A DNA stretch of 39,903 nucleotides from IMG/VR virus record IMGVR_UViG_3300017500_000008, positions 1-39,903 of that record. One strand, given 5' to 3'. Below, piece after piece: positions 23,526-30,932 of the stretch (position 1 is the stretch's first letter; each line of letters begins with the position of its first letter). Both the position numbers and the translations under genes were made by a program. The DNA comes from a virus. The notes beneath the pieces were generated by a model. That model was not told the origin of the DNA. It made no database searches and saw only the letters and a list, made by a program, of their open reading frames with translations.

Positions 23526-24283
23526 GTACATATCAAAAACAATCACACTTCGAATACCCGGACTACCCAGAAACGCCTGTAGACCAACTCCGAACGACAG
23601 GAACCGGCGACCACTCAGTGCCGGTGAGTAACTATTGCGACTACCACAAGTTGCACAGTGGGTTGTTGCCCATGCCGGGACGACTCCATGATCCAATTAC
23701 TTTGCTTCAAGAGATATCCGAAGGGCTTGACCAACTCAATGAGCTTGCCGAAACGTATATGCTCAAAGACATACACGGCGGTAGTGTCCCACCCAAGTAC
23801 GTGAGTGGTATTCACGTTTTGTTTGGCGTGACGAAAATGCATGAAACGTCGAAAGGAATGCGCTACAAGAATCCGAATTATTTGCATTATGATGAGCGCA
23901 TTAATCCTATTACCGATCCCGAAGAACGGTTAGCGTTCTATGAGCGGCACAAAATCAACCCAGCAATCACGGGAGAATGGTTGGCAAAGCACTGGGGCCT
24001 TGAGTATGCAAGCACGGCGCGGAATTGGTTGCTCCGGCGTGATATATCAATCAGTGCGGATCGACACGAAGCACAACAACGGATTGCACGAACACTGTGT
24101 TGCATCCGCGAATGGCAAGATATTGAATTAAAAACACTATATGACTGGCTCCCGTGGAAGTGGACAACAGTGCGGAGTTGGGTGAGCAAACACGTCCACA
24201 AAGCCGACTGGAACGTGCCCCGTGACGTGCGGGAAGCCCCGTGGTTTATGCCAAGCGGGAACGGAAGCCATAAGGCCGACTAA
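23522..24283 (+). CDS. HTH-containing protein, unknown function
   Basis: 253 residues. The N-terminus (NYCDYHKLHSGLLPMPG) has Cys/His residues. A helical middle (ITLLQEISEGLDQLNELAET) is followed by MRYKNPNYLHYDERINPITD. A likely helix-turn-helix lies at TGEWLAKHWGLEYASTARNW, with a second one possible around KTLYDWLPWKWTTVRSWVSK. It may recognise DNA for the adjacent GIY-YIG-like protein, or be an independent regulator. It ends the first rightward accessory operon, and a 438-bp low-coding region follows. Confidence 0.72.
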   Translation: MSTYQKQSHFEYPDYPETPVDQLRTTGTGDHSVPVSNYCDYHKLHSGLLPMPGRLHDPITLLQEISEGLDQLNELAETYMLKDIHGGSVPPKYVSGIHVLFGVTKMHETSKGMRYKNPNYLHYDERINPITDPEERLAFYERHKINPAITGEWLAKHWGLEYASTARNWLLRRDISISADRHEAQQRIARTLCCIREWQDIELKTLYDWLPWKWTTVRSWVSKHVHKADWNVPRDVREAPWFMPSGNGSHKAD

Positions 24284-24292
24284 CTTCTTTTC

Positions 24293-24475
24293 TCACATCC
24301 CGTTGCCCCTGTCCGTGTTTTGGTAGCTCACGACGGGACGTTTACCGAGGGCAACGCTTTCAATAAAGTATAACTGCATAGCAACGCACGGACTACACGC
24401 CGTGGTAACACGGTGAGCGATACCACCTAACCATACCTTTCGCTTCACTCCTTTTCCACCGCTACCCGTTTTCAC
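24293..24475 (-). CDS. Possible small minus-strand protein
   Basis: 60 residues from GTG 24475: VKTGSGGKGVKRKVWLGGIA, then HRVTTACSPCVAMQLYFIES. CSPC with nearby His could bind zinc. A minus-strand GCTAAGTA lies 24 nt upstream of the GTG, resembling the promoters found before other genes here. There is no competing plus-strand gene. Basic composition and lack of ATG keep confidence low. Confidence 0.4.
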   Translation of the reverse strand: MKTGSGGKGVKRKVWLGGIAHRVTTACSPCVAMQLYFIESVALGKRPVVSYQNTDRGNGM

Positions 24476-24596
24476 TAAGTTTGCCAAAGTTTACTTAGCG
24501 GCGCGTGTCCATTTCTTACTTTGATTCAGGGCTGCATATAACATTAAGGCCGTGAGTAGCAGAAACGCTGTGGTTCACCACCCAACCGAAGAAAGT

Positions 24597-24604
24597 GTTA
24601 AGTA
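24597..24604 (+). promoter_or_regulatory. TAAGTA-type promoter candidate
   Basis: gttaagta, followed by agtacatacataaga, in the control region before the zinc-binding/wHTH gene pair at 24722-25326; resembles the ACTAAGTA elements elsewhere. Confidence 0.45.
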
Positions 24605-24721
24605 AGTACATACATAAGACTCACGCACACAGTCTAACGCACCGAAAACAGTGGTGGCTCACTTGTTTTTGGTTCCGGTGGTAGATGAAACCCCGGTTAG
24701 GCGTGGCTGTGAGATACAGCT

Positions 24722-24943
24722 ATGCAATACGTCACAATCGCACACAACGGCAATACGTCGCTACAGTGCTATCATACGAGAGAATGCGCTGCATTAGCGT
24801 GTGCTAAAAACCCGGATCGCATTACCAAAGAACGGGCTGAACAAATGGGATTAGAACTTTGTTCTCAATGCGACGGCCCTACGCACCCTGATAGTCACGA
24901 CACACGACACATTGACGCGCTTCGAGCTGCAGGTGGTGACTAA
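24722..24943 (+). CDS. Small Cys/His zinc-binding protein
   Basis: 73 residues. LQCYHTRECAAL and ITKERAEQMGLELCSQCDG form a C-x4-C ... CxxC pattern with a nearby His. It looks like a common small haloarchaeal virus/plasmid protein type. It is coupled by TAATG to the winged-helix gene downstream, so the two are expressed together. Confidence 0.75.
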   Translation: MQYVTIAHNGNTSLQCYHTRECAALACAKNPDRITKERAEQMGLELCSQCDGPTHPDSHDTRHIDALRAAGGD

Positions 24944-25326
24944 TGCAGGGCGACAACACCGTGACGGAGGGGGCGGAACACTACCGTTCCACTCTAGTAC
25001 ATGGTGAAGGCACCAAACAAGACCTGCTCACAATCCAACGCGGAAACCCCGCTGTCTATCATGCAGCTATGGAAGCCGTAAACCACAACACGCAACGGCG
25101 TTTAGTGTGGGCGTTAGTCCAGAATGACGGGCGCATTTCTTACACGGAGTTAGACGCTAAGATTGATGTATGCGACAGAACCAAACGAAAACACCTGCAA
25201 AAGCTCGAAGAAAAGAGCCTCGTGCAACGTATAGACGCTAATTATACGTTCATAGAGTTCGCTTCAGTTGAAGCAAAGGTGCTCATCCACCACGCACTTA
25301 CAACGTGGTACGATAGCACAGCCTAA
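24943..25326 (+). CDS. Winged-helix transcription regulator candidate
   Basis: 127 residues. Residues about 50-100 read NTQRRLVWALVQNDGRISYT, ELDAKIDVCDRTKRKHLQKL, EEKSLVQRIDANYTFIEF: the helix-turn-helix, recognition helix and wing of archaeal ArsR/MarR-like regulators. An exact 16-bp dyad lies inside its first codons (24975-24990), and an identical copy lies upstream of the next gene (25514-25529). Autoregulation and control of the second accessory operon are therefore plausible. The start at 24943 overlaps the previous stop; GTG 24961 is an alternative. Confidence 0.78.
   Translation: MQGDNTVTEGAEHYRSTLVHGEGTKQDLLTIQRGNPAVYHAAMEAVNHNTQRRLVWALVQNDGRISYTELDAKIDVCDRTKRKHLQKLEEKSLVQRIDANYTFIEFASVEAKVLIHHALTTWYDSTA
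24975..24990. promoter_or_regulatory. Dyad element GGAACACTACCGTTCC, copy 1
   Basis: Five-bp inverted arms GGAAC/GTTCC around ACTACC, within codons 11-16 of the winged-helix gene. Identical to 25514-25529. Flanking bases extend the similarity in inverted sense: GTTCCACTCT right of copy 1 is the complement of AGAGTGGAAC left of copy 2. Confidence 0.65.
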
Positions 25327-25513
25327 ACAGCCACAACTTTTCCGTTAGCTTTATTACCCCTGCTAACATACAGCTTATTGCAAGCCCTTTCCGTGAGAGA
25401 CATCTAAAACATATTCATACATATAACATAACATACACTATGAAAAGGATTGTTAAGGAAAAACATCGGTCGCGCTTTCTGTAGCTCTATTCGTGGGGGA
25501 CACATACCAGAGT

Positions 25514-25529
25514 GGAACACTACCGTTCC
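25514..25529. promoter_or_regulatory. Dyad element GGAACACTACCGTTCC, copy 2
   Basis: Exact copy of 24975-24990, ending 12 bp before the TATA-like attaagta and 43 bp before the RHH-like gene at 25573. This is a typical place for an archaeal activator or repressor site. Confidence 0.7.
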
Positions 25530-25541
25530 GCCTACACAAAC

Positions 25542-25549
25542 ATTAAGTA
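25542..25549 (+). promoter_or_regulatory. TAAGTA-type promoter
   Basis: attaagta begins 31 nt before ATG 25573, matching the spacing of the other ACTAAGTA-type elements. Confidence 0.58.
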
Positions 25550-25572
25550 TTCGTGCGTACTTACTTACTCAC

Positions 25573-25692
25573 ATGGCTGATAAGGCCAACAAAACACTGT
25601 CTCTTAGCCGAGACGTGATTGAGCGACTTGAACAGGAAAGCAACCAGAGTGGCACCGTTGATAAATTGCTTAAGGAGCATTACGGCCTATGA
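25573..25692 (+). CDS. Small ribbon-helix-helix-like protein
   Basis: 39 residues: MADKANKTLSLSRDVIERLE then QESNQSGTVDKLLKEHYGL. A short strand (KTLSLS) and two helices match a minimal RHH domain. Upstream in-frame GTG/TTG-type extensions would cross the dyad and promoter, so ATG 25573 is preferred. First gene of the ParB-Dam operon, coupled to the next by ATGA. Confidence 0.75.
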   Translation: MADKANKTLSLSRDVIERLEQESNQSGTVDKLLKEHYGL

Positions 25693-25910
25693 TCGTGAGC
25701 CACGCCAGCGTAATCAAGCGTGCAATTAGAGACGCCCGCACAGCCGACACACCGGCTTGTGAGCGTGACGTGAAGGCTACGCTACGGGAACAGTGTAAGG
25801 ACTACAAAGCCGCGTGTGAAGCGTTTGAGCGGCTTCGGAAACACGGTGAGATATACAGCTATGAAAAGAACGGCGACCGGATCGTGAAGATTACGGAGGA
25901 TCAACTATGA
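25689..25910 (+). CDS. Small helical, HTH-like protein
   Basis: 73 residues: SHASVIKRAIRDARTADTPA, then YKAACEAFERLRKHGEIYSY and EKNGDRIVKITEDQ. The C-terminal part looks like the end of a winged helix (recognition helix, then GEIYSYEKNGDRIVKI wing). ATGA-coupled to both neighbours. Likely DNA-binding; unverified. Confidence 0.68.
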   Translation: MIVSHASVIKRAIRDARTADTPACERDVKATLREQCKDYKAACEAFERLRKHGEIYSYEKNGDRIVKITEDQL

Positions 25911-27100
25911 GTGACACCGCCGACGTGATTCAAGGCCGTCTCGGTTGGGAAGCTGGCGATGTATCGGAAGCCAGTGTATCGGAACTACAACCCCACCCAA
26001 AGAACCGCGAACTGTACGGCGACACCGACGACCTCGGCGAGTCGTTCATCGAATCTATCCGCGAAAAGGGTGTGCTTGAACCGCTCGTTATTACCAGCGA
26101 CAAACAGGTGGTATCGGGCCACCGCCGCCTAAAAGCCGCAACTGAAGTTGGGATTGAGTCTGTGCCGGTGCGAATCAGCGAGTTTGACACCGACCTCGCC
26201 GAACGGGAAGCGTTGATTGAGTTTAACCGTCAACGGGAAAAGACGCCGGGGCAGATAGTCAACGAGTTCGAGGAGATGTTAGCGATTGAAAAAGAGCGGG
26301 CGAAAGAACGCAAAGAATCAAACCTGAAAGAAGGCGACGAACAACCCCGACGTGGAAATGTTTCCACATCGGGCGATGAGGGCAAAGCCCGAGACAAAGC
26401 TGCCGAAAAAATAGACGCCGATGTATCGGGTCGGACACTCGAAAAGGGGAAGAAAGTCAAAGACAAAGCCGAATGCGACGACGAACCCGACGAGGTCCAA
26501 GAAGCGGCACAAGAGGCATGGGACGGCTTACAGTCGGGCGACGAGTCGTTCAATAGTGCATACAACACAGTCAAAGACGCCGAAGCCGACACCGACACCG
26601 ACGACGAGCACACTGTCGTTGACGCGGCTACGAAACAAGAGACAGATGAATGGTCGTCGCCACGCGAATTAGTCGAACCGTTGAATGACGCTATCGGCGG
26701 CTTCGACCTCGATCCGTGTAGTGGGGCCGAACAGTCGCCGTTCGCGGAGGAAACATTTACCGAATCTGACGACGGGCTATCGCAAGCGTGGTTCGGTGGT
26801 GTGTGGGTGAACCCACCGTATAGTGACATGGCTGCATGGACGGAGAAAGCCGCTGCCGAGGTTGAACGTGGCAATGCTGAAACAGTTGTGTATCTGTGTA
26901 AGGGCGATTCTTCGACGCAGTGGTGGCAAGCTGGGGCTCAACAAAGCACGTTGATTTGTGCTATTGACCATCGCCTACAGTTCGGCGACGGCGATAACAG
27001 CGCACCGTTTGCGTCACATATCATGGTATTCGGCGAAGCTGACGCCGATATTCGGGGAGAACTATCAAATCACGGCCTTATCATGGAGGTGCAACAATGA
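25907..27100 (+). CDS. ParB-like domain fused to DNA N6-adenine methyltransferase (Dam)
   Basis: 397 residues in two parts. Residues 20-115 are ParB/Spo0J-like (VSELQPHPKNRELYGD, then VISGHRRL-type VVSGHRRLKAATEVGIESVP, GHRRL at 71-75). An acidic, repetitive linker spans 115-245. Residues 246-395 match the phage Dam family: DEWSSPRELVEPLNDAIGGF, DLDPCSGAE (267-275) and WVNPPYSDM with NPPY at 302-305, then VYLCKGDSSTQWW. It should methylate adenines in viral or host DNA, which could protect from restriction or mark DNA; the ParB part may guide binding. The target site is not deducible. It is followed by a PD-(D/E)XK protein. Confidence 0.88.
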   Translation: MSDTADVIQGRLGWEAGDVSEASVSELQPHPKNRELYGDTDDLGESFIESIREKGVLEPLVITSDKQVVSGHRRLKAATEVGIESVPVRISEFDTDLAEREALIEFNRQREKTPGQIVNEFEEMLAIEKERAKERKESNLKEGDEQPRRGNVSTSGDEGKARDKAAEKIDADVSGRTLEKGKKVKDKAECDDEPDEVQEAAQEAWDGLQSGDESFNSAYNTVKDAEADTDTDDEHTVVDAATKQETDEWSSPRELVEPLNDAIGGFDLDPCSGAEQSPFAEETFTESDDGLSQAWFGGVWVNPPYSDMAAWTEKAAAEVERGNAETVVYLCKGDSSTQWWQAGAQQSTLICAIDHRLQFGDGDNSAPFASHIMVFGEADADIRGELSNHGLIMEVQQ

Positions 27101-27672
27101 GCACCGAACCCTACGATTTTGGCGAAAAGTTGAGTTTCGGAACTGATTGGGAAGCAACAGCAAAAGAACATTTGCAAGAATTGTTCACATCAATTAGCGT
27201 TTCAAACATATCTTATGATGAAAACCCAGAACTACAGCGTGCTGGCATTGATGTTTTGTTCCAGCAAGAGGACACGAAAATAGATATTAAAACACAGCGG
27301 TTTGAACACACAAAAAGCCCAAATCTACCGATTGAAGTGCTATCTGTCATGGATAGCATGGAGCCGGGTTGGTTCTATGAAGCGGATAGTGACCTCGTTG
27401 TTTGGATATTCCCCAACAAAGCAAAAACCAATTTATACAAAACGGGGTATCTTATGACTCTCACAGACGGTTTGAGAGACTGGTTTGATAAAAACGCCGA
27501 AGACTACCGTTTTGTTAGAATACCCAACAAAGGTATGTACGGTAAATATGAAACTGGCTGTCGATTAGTTCCGATTGAAGATTTCCCCAGCGAGTATCTT
27601 GTTGAGTTTGATCCACGCTTACCAACTGAACGCGAAACACCGCAGTCGGATATTATGGGGTGGGTAGAATGA
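27097..27672 (+). CDS. PD-(D/E)XK-type nuclease
   Basis: 191 residues. LQRAGIDVLFQQEDTKIDIK (D52 ... D63-x-K65) is the core of a PD-(D/E)XK fold, with an N-terminal helix containing WEATAKEHLQELF and possible E20. Later segments (GWFYEADSDLVVWIFPN, RFVRIPNKGMYGKYE) are compatible with restriction-like or resolvase-like enzymes. ATGA coupling to the ParB-Dam methylase suggests a restriction-modification-like pair, but resolvase activity is equally possible. The DNA is A+T-richer than the methylase gene, implying separate origin. Confidence 0.78.
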   Translation: MSTEPYDFGEKLSFGTDWEATAKEHLQELFTSISVSNISYDENPELQRAGIDVLFQQEDTKIDIKTQRFEHTKSPNLPIEVLSVMDSMEPGWFYEADSDLVVWIFPNKAKTNLYKTGYLMTLTDGLRDWFDKNAEDYRFVRIPNKGMYGKYETGCRLVPIEDFPSEYLVEFDPRLPTERETPQSDIMGWVE

Positions 27673-27881
27673 CGGTGGATGAATATCGGCCACGCCACAA
27701 GCATCCAAAAGGTGCGTGCTGGAATGCATACCGTCACAGCCCCGACTTTGAACAGAGCGTGCAACGCATTGAGACGGCGACTAATGCGCGGCTGTGGTTA
27801 ATGAAACTGAACGAAATTGACGCCGATGAACAGGCTAAAGAACTTGTAAGCGAACGGTGGCAAGAACTCAATGAGCATTAG
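27669..27881 (+). CDS. Small protein, unknown function
   Basis: 70 residues: MTVDEYRPRHKHPKGACWNA, then SVQRIETATNARLWLMKLNE and a C-terminal helix EQAKELVSERWQELNEH. His/Lys-rich start, no clear motif. Coupled to the nuclease gene (ATGA) and overlaps the next gene by 11 bp. Confidence 0.7.
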   Translation: MTVDEYRPRHKHPKGACWNAYRHSPDFEQSVQRIETATNARLWLMKLNEIDADEQAKELVSERWQELNEH

Positions 27882-28203
27882 CGATGAACAACAAGCACAA
27901 CGTGACGCCTACAAGCGCGTGGTGCGGATTGTCTACCACAACACCACCCCCAAGCAACCGCCGATGTGCGACCAGACAGCCGTGACACAGATAGCGGGCT
28001 ACGCCGGGCTTGAGGCGTCGACAGTGGCCGAAAAGCTCCGGTTGGCCGTCACGCATGGCGACCTGATAACGGACGGCTACGGGCGATATTGCGTGACTGA
28101 CGACGAATCACGCTTGCGCCGTGCGGCTAAAGCGGTTGGGTCGCAAGTACCGGTAGATAAACAAACCCTCGGCGAGATAAATCAGGCGTTGATGGAACTA
28201 TGA
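27871..28203 (+). CDS. Winged-helix-like DNA-binding protein
   Basis: 110 residues: DQTAVTQIAGYAGLEASTVA, EKLRLAVTHGDLITDGYGRY, CVTDDESRLRRAAKAVG. This reads as HTH, recognition helix and wing. Likely a small viral regulator. Base composition returns to the genome average here. Confidence 0.72.
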   Translation: MSISDEQQAQRDAYKRVVRIVYHNTTPKQPPMCDQTAVTQIAGYAGLEASTVAEKLRLAVTHGDLITDGYGRYCVTDDESRLRRAAKAVGSQVPVDKQTLGEINQALMEL

Positions 28204-28418
28204 CCGACTGGAAAGAGCATTACAGAGCCAAAAAAGAAGAATCGGGCAAAACGTGGGATGAGTTCGTGCAAGAGGACTTGTACCACCAAGACGAAATAGA
28301 CGGGCTTGAGCAACAAGTCGGGCAACTTGAGAATCAGGTGGTGACGTTGACGACGGTTATCAAGCGGTTGCAACGAGAGTTGCATGAAGCGAACGTGCTT
28401 GACGACCGCGACCCGTAA
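28200..28418 (+). CDS. Small coiled-coil protein
   Basis: 72 residues. EIDGLEQQVGQLENQVVTLT followed by VIKRLQRELHEANVL has a leucine/valine heptad pattern over about 35 residues, so it probably dimerises. The N-terminus is mixed charge (DWKEHYRAKKEESGKTWDEF). No enzyme motif. End of the ParB-Dam transcription unit; a promoter follows at 28421. Confidence 0.7.
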   Translation: MTDWKEHYRAKKEESGKTWDEFVQEDLYHQDEIDGLEQQVGQLENQVVTLTTVIKRLQRELHEANVLDDRDP

Positions 28419-28420
28419 AG

Positions 28421-28428
28421 ACTAAGTA
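28421..28428 (+). promoter_or_regulatory. ACTAAGTA promoter element
   Basis: actaagta begins 29 nt before GTG 28450; the same octamer stands 29 nt before the methyltransferase start at 37652. Confidence 0.6.
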
Positions 28429-28449
28429 AGCAACTATCTAAGTGCGTGT

Positions 28450-28563
28450 GTGAAGCGCATAAACGAAACCTTCACCGACGACGAACACGAGGCGTTGAGT
28501 GAAATCAAAGGCGATAGAACGTGGCATGAAGCCATTATCGAGGAGTTTGGAATTCATGAGTGA
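28450..28563 (+). CDS. Small RHH-like protein
   Basis: 37 residues from GTG: VKRINETFTDDEHEALSEIK then GDRTWHEAIIEEFGIHE. This resembles the haloarchaeal VapB/RHH type (strand, helix, GDRTW turn, helix). It lacks an upstream ATG; the GTG sits at the leaderless position for ACTAAGTA. It overlaps the HNH gene start by 8 bp. Confidence 0.65.
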   Translation: MKRINETFTDDEHEALSEIKGDRTWHEAIIEEFGIHE

Positions 28564-29401
28564 ATGTCCCACGTGCAGTGATGAATTCAAAAACGTGAAC
28601 GGAATGAAAGTGCATCATGTAGCTGCACATGACGAAAGCATTTCTGGCGTTGAAATAGAATGCCACTATTGCGGAAAAACAGCCGAAAAGAGACAAAAGA
28701 AAAAACGCAACGACCATGAGTTTTGTAGCCGTAAGTGTTTTAATAACTACCAATCCGAAGAATTATCTGGCGAAAACTCGGTTCATTGGGAAGGTAAACA
28801 GGTGACCGTATCTTGTGATTGGTGTGGTGAAGAAACAACCAAAAAACAGTGCAATTACGAAGACACAGAAAACTCATTTTGCAGTATGGGTTGTCACGGC
28901 AAATGGATAAGTGAACACAACCAAGGAGAAAATAACCCTGCCTTTAAACCTGAAAATACTGTTGAATGTGATTGGTGCGGCCAAAGTCACCAAAAAAGTA
29001 CAATGAAATTGGAACGCAATGAAAACCACTTTTGCAGCAATGACTGTCGTGGGGAGTGGCAATCCGAAGCCAGACGTGGTGAAAATCACCCAAGATGGTT
29101 TGATGAGACTGACAGAGTTTCATACGGTGGTAGCTGGCCGCAAAAACGGCAAGAACGGTTGGAAAAAGACGGCCATCAGTGCGTCGTTTGTGGAAAATCA
29201 AACGCTCAAGAAAAGGTAGATCATGATAGGGGTCTAAGCGTCCATCATATCACCAAAGCCAAGAATTACTTACAAAATGATGGGAGTTTGAATGAAGAAA
29301 AGGCGCATAGGCTTGAGAATCTTATCACACTATGCACGGAATGTCATAATCGCTGGGAAGGTATCCCACTACGCCCGGAGGTGGATCATGAGCGAACGTG
29401 A
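28556..29401 (+). CDS. HNH endonuclease with array of zinc modules
   Basis: 281 residues. The N-terminal C2H2 finger is CPTCSDEFKNVNGMKVHH (C4, C7, H20, H25). Three similar zinc units follow at about 36-61, 87-113 and 138-164, each CxxCG ... FCSxxC, as in CDWCGEETTKKQ then FCSMGCHGKW. The C-terminal HNH domain has CVVCGKS (209-212), LSVHHITKAK (H230/H231), LENLITLCTECHNRW (N255, C260, C263, H264). Tandem FCS units before HNH are typical of mobile or homing endonucleases, the fingers giving DNA specificity. Lys/Asn-rich and A+T-rich relative to the genome, so recently acquired. Confidence 0.88.
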   Translation: MSECPTCSDEFKNVNGMKVHHVAAHDESISGVEIECHYCGKTAEKRQKKKRNDHEFCSRKCFNNYQSEELSGENSVHWEGKQVTVSCDWCGEETTKKQCNYEDTENSFCSMGCHGKWISEHNQGENNPAFKPENTVECDWCGQSHQKSTMKLERNENHFCSNDCRGEWQSEARRGENHPRWFDETDRVSYGGSWPQKRQERLEKDGHQCVVCGKSNAQEKVDHDRGLSVHHITKAKNYLQNDGSLNEEKAHRLENLITLCTECHNRWEGIPLRPEVDHERT

Positions 29402-29711
29402 AGTGTACTTTGCGCGGACAAAAAGCAGCGGTGCGGTGAAGATAGGCGTTTCAAAAGAGCCTGAGCAAAGAGTGAAGGAATTGCAAACGGGGAATCCCAT
29501 GGAAATAGAAGTTATACTAACAACAACACCGCCGGAAGGACATACAGCATTAGAATGGGAACAAGGATTGCAAAAACTTTGCCAAAGTTACAAAATGAAT
29601 GGTGAATGGTTTGAAGAAAAGGTCATTCACTACCTAAACGGGTTACTCCACGGTTTAGGTTCAGAAAAGAAAGAAACATTCGATCCGGAAGAAATCGGTG
29701 ATGGATTATGA
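29388..29711 (+). CDS. T5orf172/GIY-YIG-superfamily protein
   Basis: 107 residues. VYFARTKSSGAVKIGVSKEP then EQRVKELQTGNPMEIEVILT is the T5orf172 core (YxI ... VKIGxSxxPxxRxxxLQTGNP), a GIY-YIG relative. A helical part follows (EWEQGLQKLCQSYKMNGEWF). It overlaps the HNH gene by 14 bp and is A+T-rich in the same way, so the pair was likely gained together. DNA cleavage or modification is plausible. Confidence 0.82.
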   Translation: MSEREVYFARTKSSGAVKIGVSKEPEQRVKELQTGNPMEIEVILTTTPPEGHTALEWEQGLQKLCQSYKMNGEWFEEKVIHYLNGLLHGLGSEKKETFDPEEIGDGL

Positions 29712-30559
29712 ACGAGAGTACCAATACAACGCCAGAAATTAGCGAAGAAAAAACAATTAGAAAGTTCATCAATGCAATTGATTTATACCCCTTTGCAACT
29801 CATATAGAACGTGAGGTGGTGGTGGGTTCAGGCCGTGCCGACATCCGATTGCCAGATTATGATGTGGTCATTGAGGCAAAAGGAAGCAACGGTGATTTGA
29901 AAAGTGCAATAGGGCAAGTGATATGGTATAGCCGACATTTAGATGATGAACCTTACATTCTCGCTCCACCGTCTGAATTAACAAACGAGTTAGTGTCGGT
30001 GTGTGAAGATGAGTGTATTGGTTTGATAACTGTTTCAAAAATGTGTGCCAGACTTGTGAATGACATAGGTGGTTTCAACGCCTTTCAGCTGTATGATTTC
30101 AATGGCCCGAAAATGTCTGATTCCCAGTATATTGGAAAACCCCAAAGAACTGATGTTGTTGGTGGAGAACAGCCTATGATAGCCGAAGAGGACAACCTCA
30201 CCCGTGAAATGATGAATGACGGCAAGCTCGTACTGGAACCGGGATATGCGGGCTACCTTCGCTCACAGGGCCATATCATCGAAGACATACACAGCGTTGA
30301 CGTGGTGGCAAGCGACAGTGAGCCGGATAAGAAGTACCTCGTAGCGAAGATTGACACCTACGACCTGCCGATGAGCCACAGTGACCTTGACGTGGCCGCT
30401 AACGGTATCACACTCGCCGTCTGTACGTGTTGGTCATGGCGTAGCAACTCGGCAGACTTAGATGAGCAACAACCGTCAGAGTGTCGTGGGTGCAAGCACA
30501 CGCGAAAGGCGTACCGTGAGGCAAGAGCGGAAGCCGACGACTCACAAGCCACGCTATGA
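29708..30559 (+). CDS. PD-(D/E)XK nuclease fused to SWIM-like zinc domain
   Basis: 283 residues in two parts. Residues 15-150 are nuclease-like: REVVVGSGRADIRLPDYDVV then IEAKGSNGDLKSAIGQVIWY, with D45, E56-x-K58 and Q70 in the PD-(D/E)XK order. Residues 157-283 are acidic and end in CTCWSW (C239, C241) and ECRGCKH (C259, C262, H264), a SWIM-type zinc motif. A+T-rich codons stop near 30176, exactly at an internal ATG (M157), where haloarchaeal codon use resumes. I infer that an imported nuclease was joined to a resident SWIM gene. ATGA-coupled on both sides. Confidence 0.82.
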   Translation: MNESTNTTPEISEEKTIRKFINAIDLYPFATHIEREVVVGSGRADIRLPDYDVVIEAKGSNGDLKSAIGQVIWYSRHLDDEPYILAPPSELTNELVSVCEDECIGLITVSKMCARLVNDIGGFNAFQLYDFNGPKMSDSQYIGKPQRTDVVGGEQPMIAEEDNLTREMMNDGKLVLEPGYAGYLRSQGHIIEDIHSVDVVASDSEPDKKYLVAKIDTYDLPMSHSDLDVAANGITLAVCTCWSWRSNSADLDEQQPSECRGCKHTRKAYREARAEADDSQATL

Positions 30560-30705
30560 CCCTACGCAAGCCCTACAAAGCCGAGTGCGATGGGTGCGAC
30601 CGTGTTGTGGTGCGACGACTCCCCACGCAGCAAGCTGCAAGTATGCAAAACGTGTGGGTGAGGTGCAAGGAGTGCGAGACGCCGCTACCAGCCGATCCAA
30701 GATAA
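30556..30705 (+). CDS. Zinc-ribbon microprotein
   Basis: 49 residues: YKAECDGCDRVVVRR and VWVRCKECETPLPADP, a regular four-Cys ribbon. ATGA overlap upstream, TAATG overlap downstream. Accessory function unknown. Confidence 0.72.
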   Translation: MTLRKPYKAECDGCDRVVVRRLPTQQAASMQNVWVRCKECETPLPADPR

Positions 30706-30932
30706 TGACCGACAACAACCCTATCAGAACGTTCGCCGAAGCCGCAGAACAGTTCGACCGAAACACGCCGATAGAATACGCTGATGCCAACAACGAGCGG
30801 GATTACCCCGCGCCTGCCGGTCATGCACCCCGGTTGACGTTTCGCAGTGAGGGCGACCGGCTATCGCTTGCGGAACACAACACGACGACGGCATGGATTG
30901 AAGCCGAGAATGCATGGAGTGTTGAGCGATGA
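30705..30932 (+). CDS. Small acidic protein, unknown
   Basis: 75 residues: MTDNNPIRTFAEAAEQFDRN, then RDYPAPAGHAPRLTFRSEGD, RLSLAEHNTTTAWIEAENAW. Mixed helix/strand, no catalytic motif. The start overlaps the zinc-ribbon stop; a longer frame reaching into the preceding genes is rejected. Confidence 0.72.
   Translation: MTDNNPIRTFAEAAEQFDRNTPIEYADANNERDYPAPAGHAPRLTFRSEGDRLSLAEHNTTTAWIEAENAWSVER

Larger units (their letters stand above)
24284..24721. other. Control region, 438 bp without a convincing plus-strand gene
   Basis: Contains a weak minus-strand gene (24293-24475), TATA-like tracts on both strands (24492-24499 minus; 24597-24604 plus, followed by acatacataaga) and a short dyad GTGGTTCACCAC near 24570. 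The plus promoter would give a leader of roughly 90 nt before the gene at 24722. No tRNA, CRISPR or long repeats seen. As the largest non-coding block it could also hold a replication origin, but no iteron set is visible. Confidence 0.5.
25327..25572. other. Promoter region of second accessory operon
   Basis: 246 bp, A+T-rich (acatattcatacatataacataacatac near 25409-25437). It holds a 14-codon ORF (ATGAAAAGG at 25440-25484) that might be a leader or chance, the second dyad (25514-25529) and attaagta (25542-25549). No larger gene is supported. Confidence 0.55.

Noticed and set aside
25440-25484. Fourteen-codon ORF MKRIVKEKHRSRFL as a gene
   Set aside because: Too short and basic, no coupling; mentioned only as possible leader peptide.
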